Positions 32,352 through 41,052 of a stretch of 64,000 bases of DNA are shown here, piece after piece. This DNA is from Aliikangiella coralliicola (lineage in GTDB: Bacteria; Pseudomonadota; Gammaproteobacteria; Enterobacterales; Kangiellaceae), in the NCBI RefSeq assembly GCF_007004725.1, contig NZ_ML660171.1, forward strand, positions 62,001-126,000. The letters run 5' to 3'. Below the pieces are notes generated by a model. It ran no database searches. It was not told the origin of the DNA and saw only the letters and a program-made list of their open reading frames with translations. Both the position numbers and the translations under genes were made by a program. Numbering within the stretch: position 1 is the stretch's first letter; each line of letters begins with the position of its first letter.

Positions 32352-32738
32352 ATGAGTATGAAATTACGAACGAATGTATCAAGTTTTATCAGAAAATTAA
32401 CTGCCATCAGATTTTACAAAGTTCAAAGCGAGATTGTGCTTGAAAAATTGGTCAATGAAATTTCTTTTATTACGGCAGCGAACGACAAAAAGAATTTTTT
32501 ATGTAATTCATTACCAAGAGTAAACCTAATAGATGAGTCGGACATAAAGAGTGCAAGGTTGATTCGAGTCCTAAATGACCTGAAGGTAGTTTCAGCTTTG
32601 CTGCTTGAACCAACGGTTAACAATCTGATGGAAATAGAAAGAAAATTATCTTTAATTCAGGCTAATGAAAGAAAAAGATATTTAGCAAGAAAGCCCGCTA
32701 ATGTAATTGATTTTCCAATGTTTTCAAGTGTGCGTTAA
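32352..32738 (+). CDS. Hypothetical phage protein
   Basis: 128 residues, basic and helical, opening MSMKLRTNVSSFIRKLTAIRFY and ending NVIDFPMFSSVR. A second ATG two codons on is equally possible; the AGAGAGAT site is moderate. It stands between the terminator and the convergent second regulator gene (7 bp gap). No family recognised. Confidence 0.55.
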   Translation: MSMKLRTNVSSFIRKLTAIRFYKVQSEIVLEKLVNEISFITAANDKKNFLCNSLPRVNLIDESDIKSARLIRVLNDLKVVSALLLEPTVNNLMEIERKLSLIQANERKRYLARKPANVIDFPMFSSVR

Positions 32739-32745
32739 GTGGCAA

Positions 32746-33162
32746 CTAATGGTCACTGTTATCAGTTTGGAGATTCATAAATATATCCATCGGGTTTGTT
32801 TTTGGATCAACTATTTCAGCTTCCCATCGAGCCAAGGCTGCATCGAAGATTATTAATGGGTTGACAGTTTTCGGACTGGCAGCAGCTATAGAAGCGTAGT
32901 CTGAAAAGTATTTTCTAACTTTTTTTATGTCAAGTTGAGTATGCGTGTTGTCCATGAAACCAATTTCTAAACCAAGTAAATTTTCAATAGTCCTGGCAGA
33001 GTCATCTGAAATATTTGCTCGGTTTTCATTATCACCCAGCCAACGAGAGACAGTATTAGGATTTAACTTTAACTTTTCAGCAAGTATTTTTTGTTTGCCA
33101 TTGGCGTACTTAAGGAGAATTCCGCGTACATTAGTAAGCCTTATTTCATGGATGGTTTGCAT
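32746..33162 (-). CDS. Second CI-like HTH regulator
   Basis: 138 residues. The N-terminal helix-turn-helix (about 9-65) reads VRGILLKYANGKQKILAEKLKLNPNTVSRWLGDNENRANISDDSARTIENLL, the same architecture as the repressor at 31002 (ISDDxAR-IE), and the C-terminal 70 residues are unrelated to it. It is transcribed against the replication operon and upstream of it, so it may control the promoter in 33163-33255. No clear ribosome site precedes its ATG. A phage carrying two CI-type regulators is unusual. Confidence 0.78.
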   Translation of the reverse strand: MQTIHEIRLTNVRGILLKYANGKQKILAEKLKLNPNTVSRWLGDNENRANISDDSARTIENLLGLEIGFMDNTHTQLDIKKVRKYFSDYASIAAASPKTVNPLIIFDAALARWEAEIVDPKTNPMDIFMNLQTDNSDH

Positions 33163-33255
33163 AGTATTAACAGTTACGGAAAGTGCAGATGTAATCGATT
33201 CTAGACGCGAAAGGAGAATGATTCAATATAAAGCTCAGCGACGAGTTTATATCTC

Positions 33256-34170
33256 ATGAAAGGATTTATTAAGCTTCATAGAAAGATTATCGACTGGGAA
33301 TGGTACGGCGATATAAATACTTTTGCTGTATTTCTTCATCTTCTTTTGAAGGCTAATCATCGGCCTAAAAATTGGCGTGGGAAGGTGATCGAGCGAGGGC
33401 AATTAGTCACAGGAAGGAAGATTTTGTCGTCTGAATTAAGGTTATCGGAACAGCAAATTAGAACCTGTTTGAAAAGACTGCAATCAACCAACGAAATAAC
33501 CATCAAATCAACCAGCCAGTATTCGATTGTAACCCTTGTGAATTATAGCCTACACCAAGACAGTGAAGAACAATCAACCAACGATTCAACCAAGCAATCA
33601 ACAGCAGAAATAACCAACGAGCAACCAACAGAAAATGGTACTTTTGAAAAAATCGTTAAAAACTCAACCAACGAATCAACCAACAACCAACCAGCGGAAA
33701 GCGTTGACACAAAAGGGGTGGGGCGGAATAGCAACCAACAATTAACCGACGACCTAACCAACAAGCAACCAACAACTAACCAACAGCTAACCACTAACAA
33801 GAAGTTAAAGAATGAAAAGAATGTAAAGAAAGATCTTAAAGATATTAATACGTTGAAATCTTTGCCACCTGAAAAGTTACTTTCTGAAAAAGAACTCGTG
33901 TTTTTCAAACCTGATTGCGTGGATTTAGGAATTTGGAAAGAATTTATTTCATTGAGAAAGCGCAAAAAAGCAGAAAAGACTGTCAGGGCCACACGCTCAT
34001 TAATTAAAAACTTGGATGAATGCGTGCAAAACGGAGTTTCTCGAACAGATATGATTTTGATGTGTTTGGACAAGGGGTGGAAGGGAGTGAATTATCAATG
34101 GTATTTGAATTTGAATTCTAACAACCGAGGAGCCGCTAATGGAATTGACGACAGCAATATCGACTGGTGA
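33256..34170 (+). CDS. Phage replication initiator (lambda O-like)
   Basis: 304 residues. N-terminal winged-helix domain (about 1-95: GFIKLHRKIIDWEWYGDINTFAVFLHLLLKANH, RGQLVTGRKILSSELRLSEQQIRTCLKRLQ), a low-complexity Asn/Gln/Thr/Ser middle (about 100-185) and a C-terminal domain (about 210-304: FKPDCVDLGIWKEFISLRKRKKAEKTVRATRSLI). Position before the P-like gene and the layout (DNA-binding N-terminus, disordered middle, C-terminus for the helicase loader) are as in lambda O. The middle codons coincide with the iteron array, so the origin lies inside the gene. Confidence 0.85.
   Translation: MKGFIKLHRKIIDWEWYGDINTFAVFLHLLLKANHRPKNWRGKVIERGQLVTGRKILSSELRLSEQQIRTCLKRLQSTNEITIKSTSQYSIVTLVNYSLHQDSEEQSTNDSTKQSTAEITNEQPTENGTFEKIVKNSTNESTNNQPAESVDTKGVGRNSNQQLTDDLTNKQPTTNQQLTTNKKLKNEKNVKKDLKDINTLKSLPPEKLLSEKELVFFKPDCVDLGIWKEFISLRKRKKAEKTVRATRSLIKNLDECVQNGVSRTDMILMCLDKGWKGVNYQWYLNLNSNNRGAANGIDDSNIDW
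33486..33784 (+). repeat. Iteron array, candidate replication origin inside the O-like gene
   Basis: Eleven exact copies of AACCAAC within 300 bp, plus variants (AACCAAG, AACCGAC, AACCAGC). The heptamer falls in all three reading frames, giving Thr-Asn, Gln-Pro-Thr or Asn-Gln-Gln, so the DNA motif and not the protein sequence is conserved. This is the expected picture for initiator-binding iterons; lambda has its origin in the same place in gene O. Confidence 0.75.
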
Positions 34171-34723
34171 CCAAAGCAAACATGTCGTTAATCAGCTCAT
34201 GAAGGAGCTTAAGGCGATTTGTGTTGCCTGGCGGGTTAACTTTGAAAAACAGGAAGAATACAACCGGATGCGCGGAACCTGGTTGAAGGCGTTAACAGAA
34301 AACAATATCGATTCCATTGAAAAGTTAGAGCTTGGATTAAAGATTGCTCGCCGCGAAGCCAAACCGCTTTGGCCATCCCCTGGAGAATTCATCAAATGGT
34401 GCGAGAAGGGAGTTATTGAGTCTCTGAATATTCCCGATGAATACGATATTAACCGGACGCTAATTCGATTCAACGCCGGGCAAATTCCGAGATTGGATAA
34501 ATATTGCTATTGGGTCTGGCGAAACATAGACGCTAAACGGTTCTTGGAATCTCGGGTTGAGCAAAGTGAAAGACATTTGGCAAAGGTCTACAGGAAAATG
34601 ATTCGAGCCGCGCTAAGTGGTGATGAGTTCATAGAGCATCCAACGGCAATTCCGAAAGAGGTTGTAAAAGTAAACCGCAAAAAGTCATCAATGAAAATTA
34701 AGAAAATCATTGACGGACTGTAG
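34139..34723 (+). CDS. Replication protein P-like helicase loader
   Basis: 194 residues. The central block (about 65-90: KLELGLKIARREAKPLWPSPGEFIKWCE) is the lambda P-family signature (WPSPGEFI-WC), with the helical N-terminus and basic C-terminus typical of the family. It would load host DnaB onto the origin bound by the O-like protein. Its ATG overlaps the end of the O-like gene by 32 bp, a coupling also known in lambda-like phages. Confidence 0.87.
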   Translation: MELTTAISTGDQSKHVVNQLMKELKAICVAWRVNFEKQEEYNRMRGTWLKALTENNIDSIEKLELGLKIARREAKPLWPSPGEFIKWCEKGVIESLNIPDEYDINRTLIRFNAGQIPRLDKYCYWVWRNIDAKRFLESRVEQSERHLAKVYRKMIRAALSGDEFIEHPTAIPKEVVKVNRKKSSMKIKKIIDGL

Positions 34724-34727
34724 TGAG

Positions 34728-34922
34728 ATGAAATTCTTCGTCAAAAGCGAATGGCATGCAGAAAGCAAGTGTGGGAAGTATGCAATTTGTTGGACGGGGG
34801 CTGATAAACCGATGTTGACGGTTAGCTATCGAGAAAAAATTTTAGGTTACACGCAAGACAAAGACAGAGCCAAACAAATTTGTGAAGAGCATAGAGATGA
34901 AATCACCCGAAGAACGAACTAG
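34728..34922 (+). CDS. Small hypothetical phage protein
   Basis: 64 residues from ATG 34728 (GTGAG site directly upstream). Contains KSEWHAESKCGKYAICWTG and ILGYTQDKDRAKQICEEH, the look of a small alpha/beta protein of the nin-like region. Overlaps the next frame by 26 bp. No family recognised. Confidence 0.55.
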   Translation: MKFFVKSEWHAESKCGKYAICWTGADKPMLTVSYREKILGYTQDKDRAKQICEEHRDEITRRTN

Positions 34923-35082
34923 GTACAAAATCAAGCACAAGAAGCGAGAGCTTGAGGCTTGGTTTATGGGCGGTAAATTCATCGCTGATAACTACTTTGA
35001 AATTGCTGTGAATGATGCGTCGATTGTTGAACGTATTGGAAATGAAAAGGAAATTTGGGGCAAAAGATGGAAATCGTGTTAG
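34897..35082 (+). CDS. Small basic phage protein
   Basis: 61 residues from ATG 34897 (GAAGAG upstream). Lys/Arg-rich first half (SPEERTRYKIKHKKRELEAWFMGGKF), then a VNDASIVERIGNEKEIWGKRW end. No family recognised; coding is supported by the tight packing and composition. Confidence 0.5.
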   Translation: MKSPEERTRYKIKHKKRELEAWFMGGKFIADNYFEIAVNDASIVERIGNEKEIWGKRWKSC

Positions 35083-35107
35083 TGATGGTAGTGGTTTTGA
35101 TTTTGGA

Positions 35108-35503
35108 ATGGATAATTCAGAGGCTAAAAAAGTGAGTTCATCTAAACAAAAATTGTTGACTGATTTGCGTAAGAAACTGGCGAATATTGAAACAGCTGAA
35201 AAGGCTTTGTGTGAAGAAATGAAATACGCAGCGCGAGCTCATAGTGAGGCGATGAACGCGGTTAGAGAAATAAAAGAAGATATTAAATCACTGGAAAAAA
35301 GCATGGTAGGCATTACTGATCACGCTGTATTGCGCTACCTGGAACGAGTAAAAGGCTTAGATGTTGCAGAGATCAAAAAACAAATACTGGATGAAAATAT
35401 GGAAATGATTATTGAGAAGATGGGTAACGGTAAGTATCCAGTTTGTAACGGCGTTAAAGCAGTAGTGAAAGACAAGACTGTTGTTACGGTGATAGCAAAA
35501 TGA
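35108..35503 (+). CDS. Conserved phage protein with coiled coil
   Basis: 131 residues from ATG 35108; the longer frame from 35012 overlaps the previous gene and lacks a clear site. Coiled-coil N-terminal half (KQKLLTDLRKKLANIETAEKALCEEM) and a C-terminal domain with ITDHAVLRYLERVKGLDVAEIKKQI, a block I associate with phage nin-region proteins. It overlaps the next gene by 4 bp (ATGA). Confidence 0.6.
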   Translation: MDNSEAKKVSSSKQKLLTDLRKKLANIETAEKALCEEMKYAARAHSEAMNAVREIKEDIKSLEKSMVGITDHAVLRYLERVKGLDVAEIKKQILDENMEMIIEKMGNGKYPVCNGVKAVVKDKTVVTVIAK

Positions 35504-35850
35504 GTGACTTACTGGATATTGAAAAAACTCTCCAATTCATTAGAGATAAAGCTGACGAATACGCAGTTGCTAAATCACAAATGGAATACCTGAAGGAATA
35601 CCGAAAGACCAAAAAATCGCAGCTAATTATCGAGGCTGAACGAAGTGGGGTTAAAACCGTTCAATCACGAGAAGCTTTTGCTTACGCTCACAAAGACTAC
35701 ATTGAGTTACTAGACGGCCTCAAAGTCGCCATGCATGACGCTGAGAAACTGCGCCTTATGATTAAAGCGGCTGAATTAAGGATTGATGTCTGGAGAAGCC
35801 AGAACGCTAATACACGCATGGAGAGAACGGCATATGGAGCGAATCATTAG
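35500..35850 (+). CDS. Conserved phage nin-region protein
   Basis: 116 residues, helical: AKSQMEYLKEYRKTKKSQLIIEAERSGVKTVQSREAFAYAHKDYIELLDGLKVAMHDAEKLRLMIKAAELRIDVWRSQ. The pattern (Y-KE-RKTKK, RE-AYAH, LRL-IKAAE-RID-WRS) is common in lambda-like replication regions; function unknown. Translation is coupled to the upstream gene. Confidence 0.7.
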   Translation: MSDLLDIEKTLQFIRDKADEYAVAKSQMEYLKEYRKTKKSQLIIEAERSGVKTVQSREAFAYAHKDYIELLDGLKVAMHDAEKLRLMIKAAELRIDVWRSQNANTRMERTAYGANH

Positions 35851-35852
35851 CC

Positions 35853-36152
35853 ATGAAGCATAAAAGCAAGAAAATTACTCAAAGCGCAAAAGGGGAGGAA
35901 TGCCAAATCAGAATACCTGGTGTTTGCAATTTTAACGAAGAGACAACTGTGTTTTGCCATCTGAATGGCGCTGGCATGGCGCTCAAAAACAATGACAATG
36001 AGGGGGCTTACGGTTGCTCGAATTGTCATGCGGCAATGGACGGCCAATTAAAAACAACTTTTAGTCACGATGAACTAAAACTCATGCATCTGGAAGCAGT
36101 AATGCGAACTCAACGAATTTTGCTAGAGAAAGAACTAATCGTCTTGAAATAA
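35853..36152 (+). CDS. YbcO/DUF1364-like putative nuclease
   Basis: 99 residues with the family blocks GEECQIRIPGVCNFNEETTVFCHLNG and YGCSNCHAAMDGQLK. Four cysteines and two histidines form a probable zinc/HNH-like fold as in the DLP12 prophage protein YbcO. It sits in the nin-like region, where recombination nucleases such as NinB/NinG/RusA normally occur, so a DNA-processing role is likely. Confidence 0.82.
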   Translation: MKHKSKKITQSAKGEECQIRIPGVCNFNEETTVFCHLNGAGMALKNNDNEGAYGCSNCHAAMDGQLKTTFSHDELKLMHLEAVMRTQRILLEKELIVLK

Positions 36153-36228
36153 GACACCAACAATTCAGACCACAATCCAAATATCATTTGCTGTGGTTGA
36201 CATTAAACATCAGAAATCGAGGTGCGAC

Positions 36229-36516
36229 ATGCCAATCAGACAAATGACTAAGCAGCAAATACTTACCGCTGAAAATATGTTACTTGAAGGATACAGTAAG
36301 TCATGCATTGCCAGGGAAATGAATGTAACTCGCGTGACACTTAGGAAGATCTTGCGGGAATATCGAGAGTACGGTGACGCCGCGCTGGATTTCACTTCAA
36401 AACGCTACCCAAAGCCGAGTAAAGTATCTCGCATTCACAATTCAAAGCCAATTCGGAAGGAGTTTGAAGAGAATGCTGAGAGTTGGAGGAGAGTACTTTA
36501 TCGGCAGGCCGGTTAG
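36229..36516 (+). CDS. HTH protein at the end of the nin-like region
   Basis: 95 residues from ATG 36229 (GAGGTG site). N-terminal helix-turn-helix of the resolvase/homeodomain-like type (MTKQQILTAENMLLEGYSKSCIAREMNVTRVTLRKILREYREYG, about 6-50) and a basic tail. It is located where lambda has Q, but no antiterminator motif is visible. It could be the regulator of late genes; this is inferred from position only. Confidence 0.65.
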   Translation: MPIRQMTKQQILTAENMLLEGYSKSCIAREMNVTRVTLRKILREYREYGDAALDFTSKRYPKPSKVSRIHNSKPIRKEFEENAESWRRVLYRQAG

Positions 36517-36568
36517 ATGTTTATGCTATTATTGGGTGAGGAATAAAACTAATGAAGGAGTCAGTACG

Positions 36569-37900
36569 TTGAGTCTAAATTCAATTCGTAATTACTTTTT
36601 AGAGCAATTTAAAGGAAATAATCAGTCCATCAGAATGCGAATTCTAGAGTTGATATTTAATTTATTTACTTTTCCATTTAGAAAAGCTTGGTCGATTTGG
36701 AGTTGTATTTGTTCTTCACATATTATTCCGGCTCTAAGTGTATTACTAATGACAGGAATAGGTATTGTTGGCTCTATGAGATATAAAGAAATTTCGGAGA
36801 AAGTATCTCCTGTTTGTGATTCGGCTAAAAATTATTGGATATGCGCTACTAAGGAGTTGTTAATTGGGGAGAGTTTAGTTGTAATTAAATACCTGATTTG
36901 GACTGCCATTATTTTAGGATTCTGCTTAGTAACACGGACATATATTAAAGCGAAAACATACTCTGATTCTGTTAAAGAGCTCAGGTATTATTTTTCTTCC
37001 TTACCGCCTGGTAATATCATTCAGCATCATAGTCGTGCTTACGTTCAGGCAAACAATATTATTTTTTCCATTCTCGAACTTAATTTGAATGAAGAAGAAA
37101 AGCAGGATATTGAATATAAAAAAACAGTAGTTGACTCTATTAAAGCTATATTAAAGATTATTGGGATACTTTTACACGATTTCGAAGCCGAAGGTAGTGG
37201 AAAGCGTGACGAGAAATATTCTTTAAACATTATGTTATTTGAAGCTATCGAACGCTTCGGTGATAACCCAACAAGTCAGAGCATTCGATCAAAATTTAAG
37301 GGTTTACGGCTATTAGATTCAGGGGGCGTTGAAGATCTTAGAGGCTTTCTTGTTCTTTATAGTGCACTAAGTATCAGAATAATTGGGTCTCGTTTTCTGT
37401 CAACACAGATTTCTGATATTGATAATACTATTCCTTGCGGGTTATGTCTCCCTGTTCACAAAAAACATGTAGATTCTTTTGGGGTTATCAATAGCTTACC
37501 TGGTGCTCCGACCGCATTTAATCTTCACACTGATCATCCATCAATCGCAATTAAAGATACTCGCTCGAAAGAACTTTGGAAAAGTTGGTTTAAAAAGTGT
37601 AATTATAAAACTGAAACTGAAAATGAGATCTTGAAATATTTCTGTGATGAATATGCACCGACTATGGGGTCGTTACTTTCACTGCCAATTACTAATACTT
37701 CATCTGAGGTTGATGGCAATTTACTACCAGTCGGAGTTTTAAATATCCATTGTGATCGACGTAGCATGTTACAAACTCATGAAAAGGACTTGGAACTTTT
37801 TGTGCCATTGATGAAGCCGTATATTGCCATTTTGGGGCGATTAATAGAAAAGGTTGAAATTGACGATATTTCAAATCTTTCTGGAGATGAATGTGGCTAA
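36569..37900 (+). CDS. Membrane protein with GAF-like C-terminal domain (TTG start)
   Basis: 443 residues from TTG 36569: AAGGAG lies 8 nt upstream, whereas the longer frame from 36374 runs inside the HTH gene. Two transmembrane helices (about 45-68 ALSVLLMTGIGIVG and about 103-123 YLIWTAIILGFCLV), then a cytoplasmic part; residues about 365-430 contain LLSLPITN, LPVGVLNIHCDRRSML and LVPLMKPYIAILGRLIE-type blocks, a GAF-like domain. AT-rich relative to neighbours and outside the phage core genes, so a transferred accessory gene. It may sense a small molecule or phage infection; no effector is attached. Confidence 0.65.
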   Translation: MSLNSIRNYFLEQFKGNNQSIRMRILELIFNLFTFPFRKAWSIWSCICSSHIIPALSVLLMTGIGIVGSMRYKEISEKVSPVCDSAKNYWICATKELLIGESLVVIKYLIWTAIILGFCLVTRTYIKAKTYSDSVKELRYYFSSLPPGNIIQHHSRAYVQANNIIFSILELNLNEEEKQDIEYKKTVVDSIKAILKIIGILLHDFEAEGSGKRDEKYSLNIMLFEAIERFGDNPTSQSIRSKFKGLRLLDSGGVEDLRGFLVLYSALSIRIIGSRFLSTQISDIDNTIPCGLCLPVHKKHVDSFGVINSLPGAPTAFNLHTDHPSIAIKDTRSKELWKSWFKKCNYKTETENEILKYFCDEYAPTMGSLLSLPITNTSSEVDGNLLPVGVLNIHCDRRSMLQTHEKDLELFVPLMKPYIAILGRLIEKVEIDDISNLSGDECG

Positions 37901-37996
37901 TTGCCTGTTTCTTGGAGATTATTTGTACTGCCAACTGCATGAAAGCATATTTATGATAGAATTAATTGGTTACGCTATAACTTTAGGAGTGATTGC

Positions 37997-38128
37997 ATGA
38001 AGGATGATTTAAAGAAAAAGCTTCAAAAATCGTCAGAGTCCAGAGAAAAAGCCCTTGAAAGAGCTATTGATGGGAGATCGAAGCCGATTACTCGGTTTCG
38101 CAAAATGGGCGGGGTGGTCATCTCATAA
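37997..38128 (+). CDS. Small basic protein
   Basis: 43 residues (ATG 37997, TAA 38126-38128) with AGGAG 7 nt upstream. Lys-rich helical start (KDDLKKKLQKSSESREKALERAIDGRSK) and a short tail ending MGGVVIS. No family recognised. The rest of the gap 37901-38312 shows nothing I can assign. Confidence 0.5.
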   Translation: MKDDLKKKLQKSSESREKALERAIDGRSKPITRFRKMGGVVIS

Positions 38129-38312
38129 ATTTGAGATTTCTTACCCCTATCTTGAAGCTCGCAATATTTAACTGTGGGCTTAATCATTCGTAATCAATTC
38201 TCATTCTAAATATATAAATCAAGCAACCCTATAGGAAGAGCTCTCGAAATTTTTGGGTCAGATGCTACATGCTGACGGAGTTTCACTATGAGTGGAGTGG
38301 TACATATCAAAA

Positions 38313-39056
38313 CTATTCAACAACTGTATATGACTGAGGCTCCATATAAATTGTTAATGTTCGTTCATCGTTAATTATTAATTTTATTTCAACCATTGCA
38401 CGATCACCATCTAAATTTGTAAATTCAAGTGAAAATGTGATATGACGATCTCGAGGATTATTAAAATATTCTTTTTTCACCCAAACACTCACCGTTCTTT
38501 GATTTTTTTGCGGCCAATCCGCTTGATCCGATTTGCTCGCGATTGCTATACCTGCTTCTATCATGGTCTCAGAGGGAATAAACTTAACCAGAGATATGTC
38601 GGCTCCCTTATTCATAAGACTAAATGTGAAGACCCGATCATTTTCTTGCTGTTTAACACGCGGTTGGTCTAACATGTACAATCTAGGTAAATTTCTCTTT
38701 TGTTCGCTCTCTACTTGGGCAGCATAATTTTTAAGATTAATCTCACTTTCAGTTTTAGCTGCTTCAGCGAGTATCTTTTGTTGCTCGACGGATTGTTTAA
38801 GCTCTTTTACTTGAAGGCGTAATGCTTCATCTTGTTTTTTCAATGCTTCGGTATTTTGTTTTAATTCCTCTCCTTGTTGAAAATACCCAATAACAAGCCA
38901 TAGAAAAGCTAGAGGGGCTGATATACCTGCGAAGAAGTCTCCCCATTCATTAAAGGGGCGAGTTGTGAGCGCATCCCAGTTAGCGGTTAAATAGAGGCTC
39001 CAAATCAGAACCCAAACTCCAGTTAGTATCCATCCGGCGATTACTTTCTTGCTCAT
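38313..39056 (-). CDS. Accessory membrane protein with coiled coil
   Basis: 247 residues. Two N-terminal transmembrane helices (about 6-26 and 41-61), a coiled coil (about 62-120: EELKQNTEALKKQDEALRLQVKELKQSVEQQK) and a beta-rich C-terminal domain (about 125-245). No family recognised. It is transcribed against the phage late direction together with the genes at 39084 and 40000, typical of an accessory (moron) block; GC content is low. Confidence 0.7.
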   Translation of the reverse strand: MSKKVIAGWILTGVWVLIWSLYLTANWDALTTRPFNEWGDFFAGISAPLAFLWLVIGYFQQGEELKQNTEALKKQDEALRLQVKELKQSVEQQKILAEAAKTESEINLKNYAAQVESEQKRNLPRLYMLDQPRVKQQENDRVFTFSLMNKGADISLVKFIPSETMIEAGIAIASKSDQADWPQKNQRTVSVWVKKEYFNNPRDRHITFSLEFTNLDGDRAMVEIKLIINDERTLTIYMEPQSYTVVE

Positions 39057-39083
39057 GGCTTTTCCTTTGGCTTTAATTACCGG

Positions 39084-39920
39084 CTATTTTTTATCTTTTT
39101 CTTCAGCAAACTCTTCCATAACTGACCCCACCTTCGAGATACTAGGAGCCTTTCCTACTCTGTGAAAGTGATTAAGGCCCGAGCTGGCTATACTTTCAAA
39201 ACCGGATTTTGCTACGTATGAAGCAAATGTGTTATTCCCTATCGGTTGGAGCAATCGATGATCTTTTGTTAATTTTTTTGAGCTCGAATCAATTTGCTTA
39301 ACTAAATCTATAATCATTTGGTCTTTATCTTGGATTAGATTGTGAATTCTGTTACTTTCTTCAGCTGACATTTCCTCTTTGGTTTTTAGCTTCATTTCTA
39401 ATAAATTCTTTTCGTCTTCGGTATCTTTCAGCGTTTTAGCTAAATTACTTATTTCACCTATCTGTGTTGCGATGTCCAGTTCGGGAAGAATATCGGTCCA
39501 ATTTTCAATGGAGTTAACGACTTCTTCTTTTAGCAGGTTGCAGAATTCGTTTATTTCTTCGAAATTATTTTGTATTAGCTTGGTTTCGATTGGCGAGTCG
39601 CTACTGTTTTCTTTGAAGGTTCGTACGCGAATATCTAACGCTTCAATGTTTCGCAAGAGAAGTTTTAAGTTTCTTACTGCTGACTTTCCCTTTTCTTTAA
39701 CGATACCGCCGTCATTAATTTCACTCCATTGTTTTGTAACCCTGGCACCAACGATGGTGGAGGAAAGTATGATTAATATGTTGAGTACAGTTGCAAACTT
39801 GGGGTCTGGTTGGCCATATGAAAGCCAGAGTAGTGCAAGAACCGCGATGGCGAGAATAAGCGTCCAGGGGTCAAACAACATCGAGCCGAAGAGTTTCCAG
39901 CGGTGTGATAGGTCTTTCAT
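39084..39920 (-). CDS. Accessory membrane protein with long coiled coil
   Basis: 278 residues from ATG 39920 (AAAGGAC site 5 nt upstream; the ATG at 39965 lacks one). Two transmembrane helices (about 16-36 and 46-66) and a long charged coiled coil (about 140-220: LKDTEDEKNLLEMKLKTKEEMSAEESNRIHNLIQDKDQ). No family recognised. It has the same membrane-plus-coiled-coil plan as its downstream neighbour. Confidence 0.7.
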   Translation of the reverse strand: MKDLSHRWKLFGSMLFDPWTLILAIAVLALLWLSYGQPDPKFATVLNILIILSSTIVGARVTKQWSEINDGGIVKEKGKSAVRNLKLLLRNIEALDIRVRTFKENSSDSPIETKLIQNNFEEINEFCNLLKEEVVNSIENWTDILPELDIATQIGEISNLAKTLKDTEDEKNLLEMKLKTKEEMSAEESNRIHNLIQDKDQMIIDLVKQIDSSSKKLTKDHRLLQPIGNNTFASYVAKSGFESIASSGLNHFHRVGKAPSISKVGSVMEEFAEEKDKK

Positions 39921-39999
39921 GACTAGTCCTTTTATCTCTTTTTGATATTTTTTGTTGTTGTGCAATTAGAAAGCTTAATTTACTAAGTGTCAGCCAGCA

Positions 40000-40902
40000 T
40001 TAAAAAAGCAGGAACACCCAATAGACCAAGGCTATAAACATTCCCGAAACTACACCAATAGACTGCAAAGGTTTGTTATCAATATCCATTAGTTTTAAAA
40101 CGAGAACTTTTCCAGATTTAAGTCTGGGTAAAAATTTAAGCAAGTATGCTCCGATAACGTATATCCAAACCCATATTGAAGTAATAAAGGTTGCGTAGAA
40201 ATAACTCCCCATACTTATAGAAGCGTTTTTTTCAGATAGAAACAGACCCCGTTGTGTCAAGTTATCGAAGAAATCGTTAATTACCAACCAAAATGAAAAC
40301 TCATATCGCCCAGAACTAACGAATTCTCCTCCAACATTATATAGTAAGGATAGCCAAATTGTGACTGAAAATAATGCGATTATTGCACTTAAAACAAAAT
40401 CAATTAACAAGAGAAGTATAATACCTCTTGATTTTGAGGATTTCATTTTATGTATTATAAAACGACTCTGAAGTAGCGAGATATAGTCAGGTAAGACTGA
40501 AATTAATAGAATTGAACCAAAGAAATCCAGCAACCAAAAAAAGAAAGATTCTGAATTAATGAACAGTAACTCGAACGGATTGAAATCAATAATTGTGTAG
40601 TGCAAGAGTGTAAAAAGTGATATTGCAATAAATGTCGCTAGGGTGCTTCTATAGAGACATTTCAACGATAAGTGTTTATTAGTGAAAACTACATCTAGCA
40701 GATTTGAGAATGTATGGGCTAAACTAAAGTTTGTTTTCTCTGCAGACTCGTTCGGAATGATAATATTTGGCTTTTGCCCTTTGAGCCACACTGTGATTTG
40801 ATTTTTTGAATATTCTGACAAGCTAGATTCGATAGTCTTAAAAAATTTAACTACCGCATAAAATATTGCTAGCCCTGCTCCTAATTGCAGTAACGTATTC
40901 AT
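40000..40902 (-). CDS. Accessory polytopic membrane protein
   Basis: 300 residues with about six transmembrane helices (about 3-20, 88-108, 120-142, 160-185, 235-258, 280-299) and short loops. No motif recognised. First gene of the minus-strand accessory block 40902-38313; AT-rich. Candidate superinfection-exclusion or host-interaction protein, from position and topology only. Confidence 0.68.
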   Translation of the reverse strand: MNTLLQLGAGLAIFYAVVKFFKTIESSLSEYSKNQITVWLKGQKPNIIIPNESAEKTNFSLAHTFSNLLDVVFTNKHLSLKCLYRSTLATFIAISLFTLLHYTIIDFNPFELLFINSESFFFWLLDFFGSILLISVLPDYISLLQSRFIIHKMKSSKSRGIILLLLIDFVLSAIIALFSVTIWLSLLYNVGGEFVSSGRYEFSFWLVINDFFDNLTQRGLFLSEKNASISMGSYFYATFITSIWVWIYVIGAYLLKFLPRLKSGKVLVLKLMDIDNKPLQSIGVVSGMFIALVYWVFLLF

Positions 40903-40985
40903 AAGTTCTTTATTATTTTCATATCCCTATAGCTGATTTTAAATACTTTAGCCTACCGCAATTTAAATGTACAGAGTGTTTAAAC

Positions 40986-40998
40986 TGGATAGATTTTC
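40986..40998 (+). promoter_or_regulatory. Conserved 13-mer, site 1 (before the holin-like gene)
   Basis: TGGATAGATTTTC, an exact copy of a motif that recurs at 61966 and 62457 and, with one extra T, at 48334. It is 54 bp upstream of the ATG at 41053, in a gene-free stretch between the minus-strand accessory block and the spike operon. Candidate phage-specific promoter or regulatory element. Confidence 0.6.
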
Positions 40999-41052
40999 GA
41001 ATCTCTCGAAGTTGATAACATCAGTTATCCGTAATCAACACTTTCCAATCAA

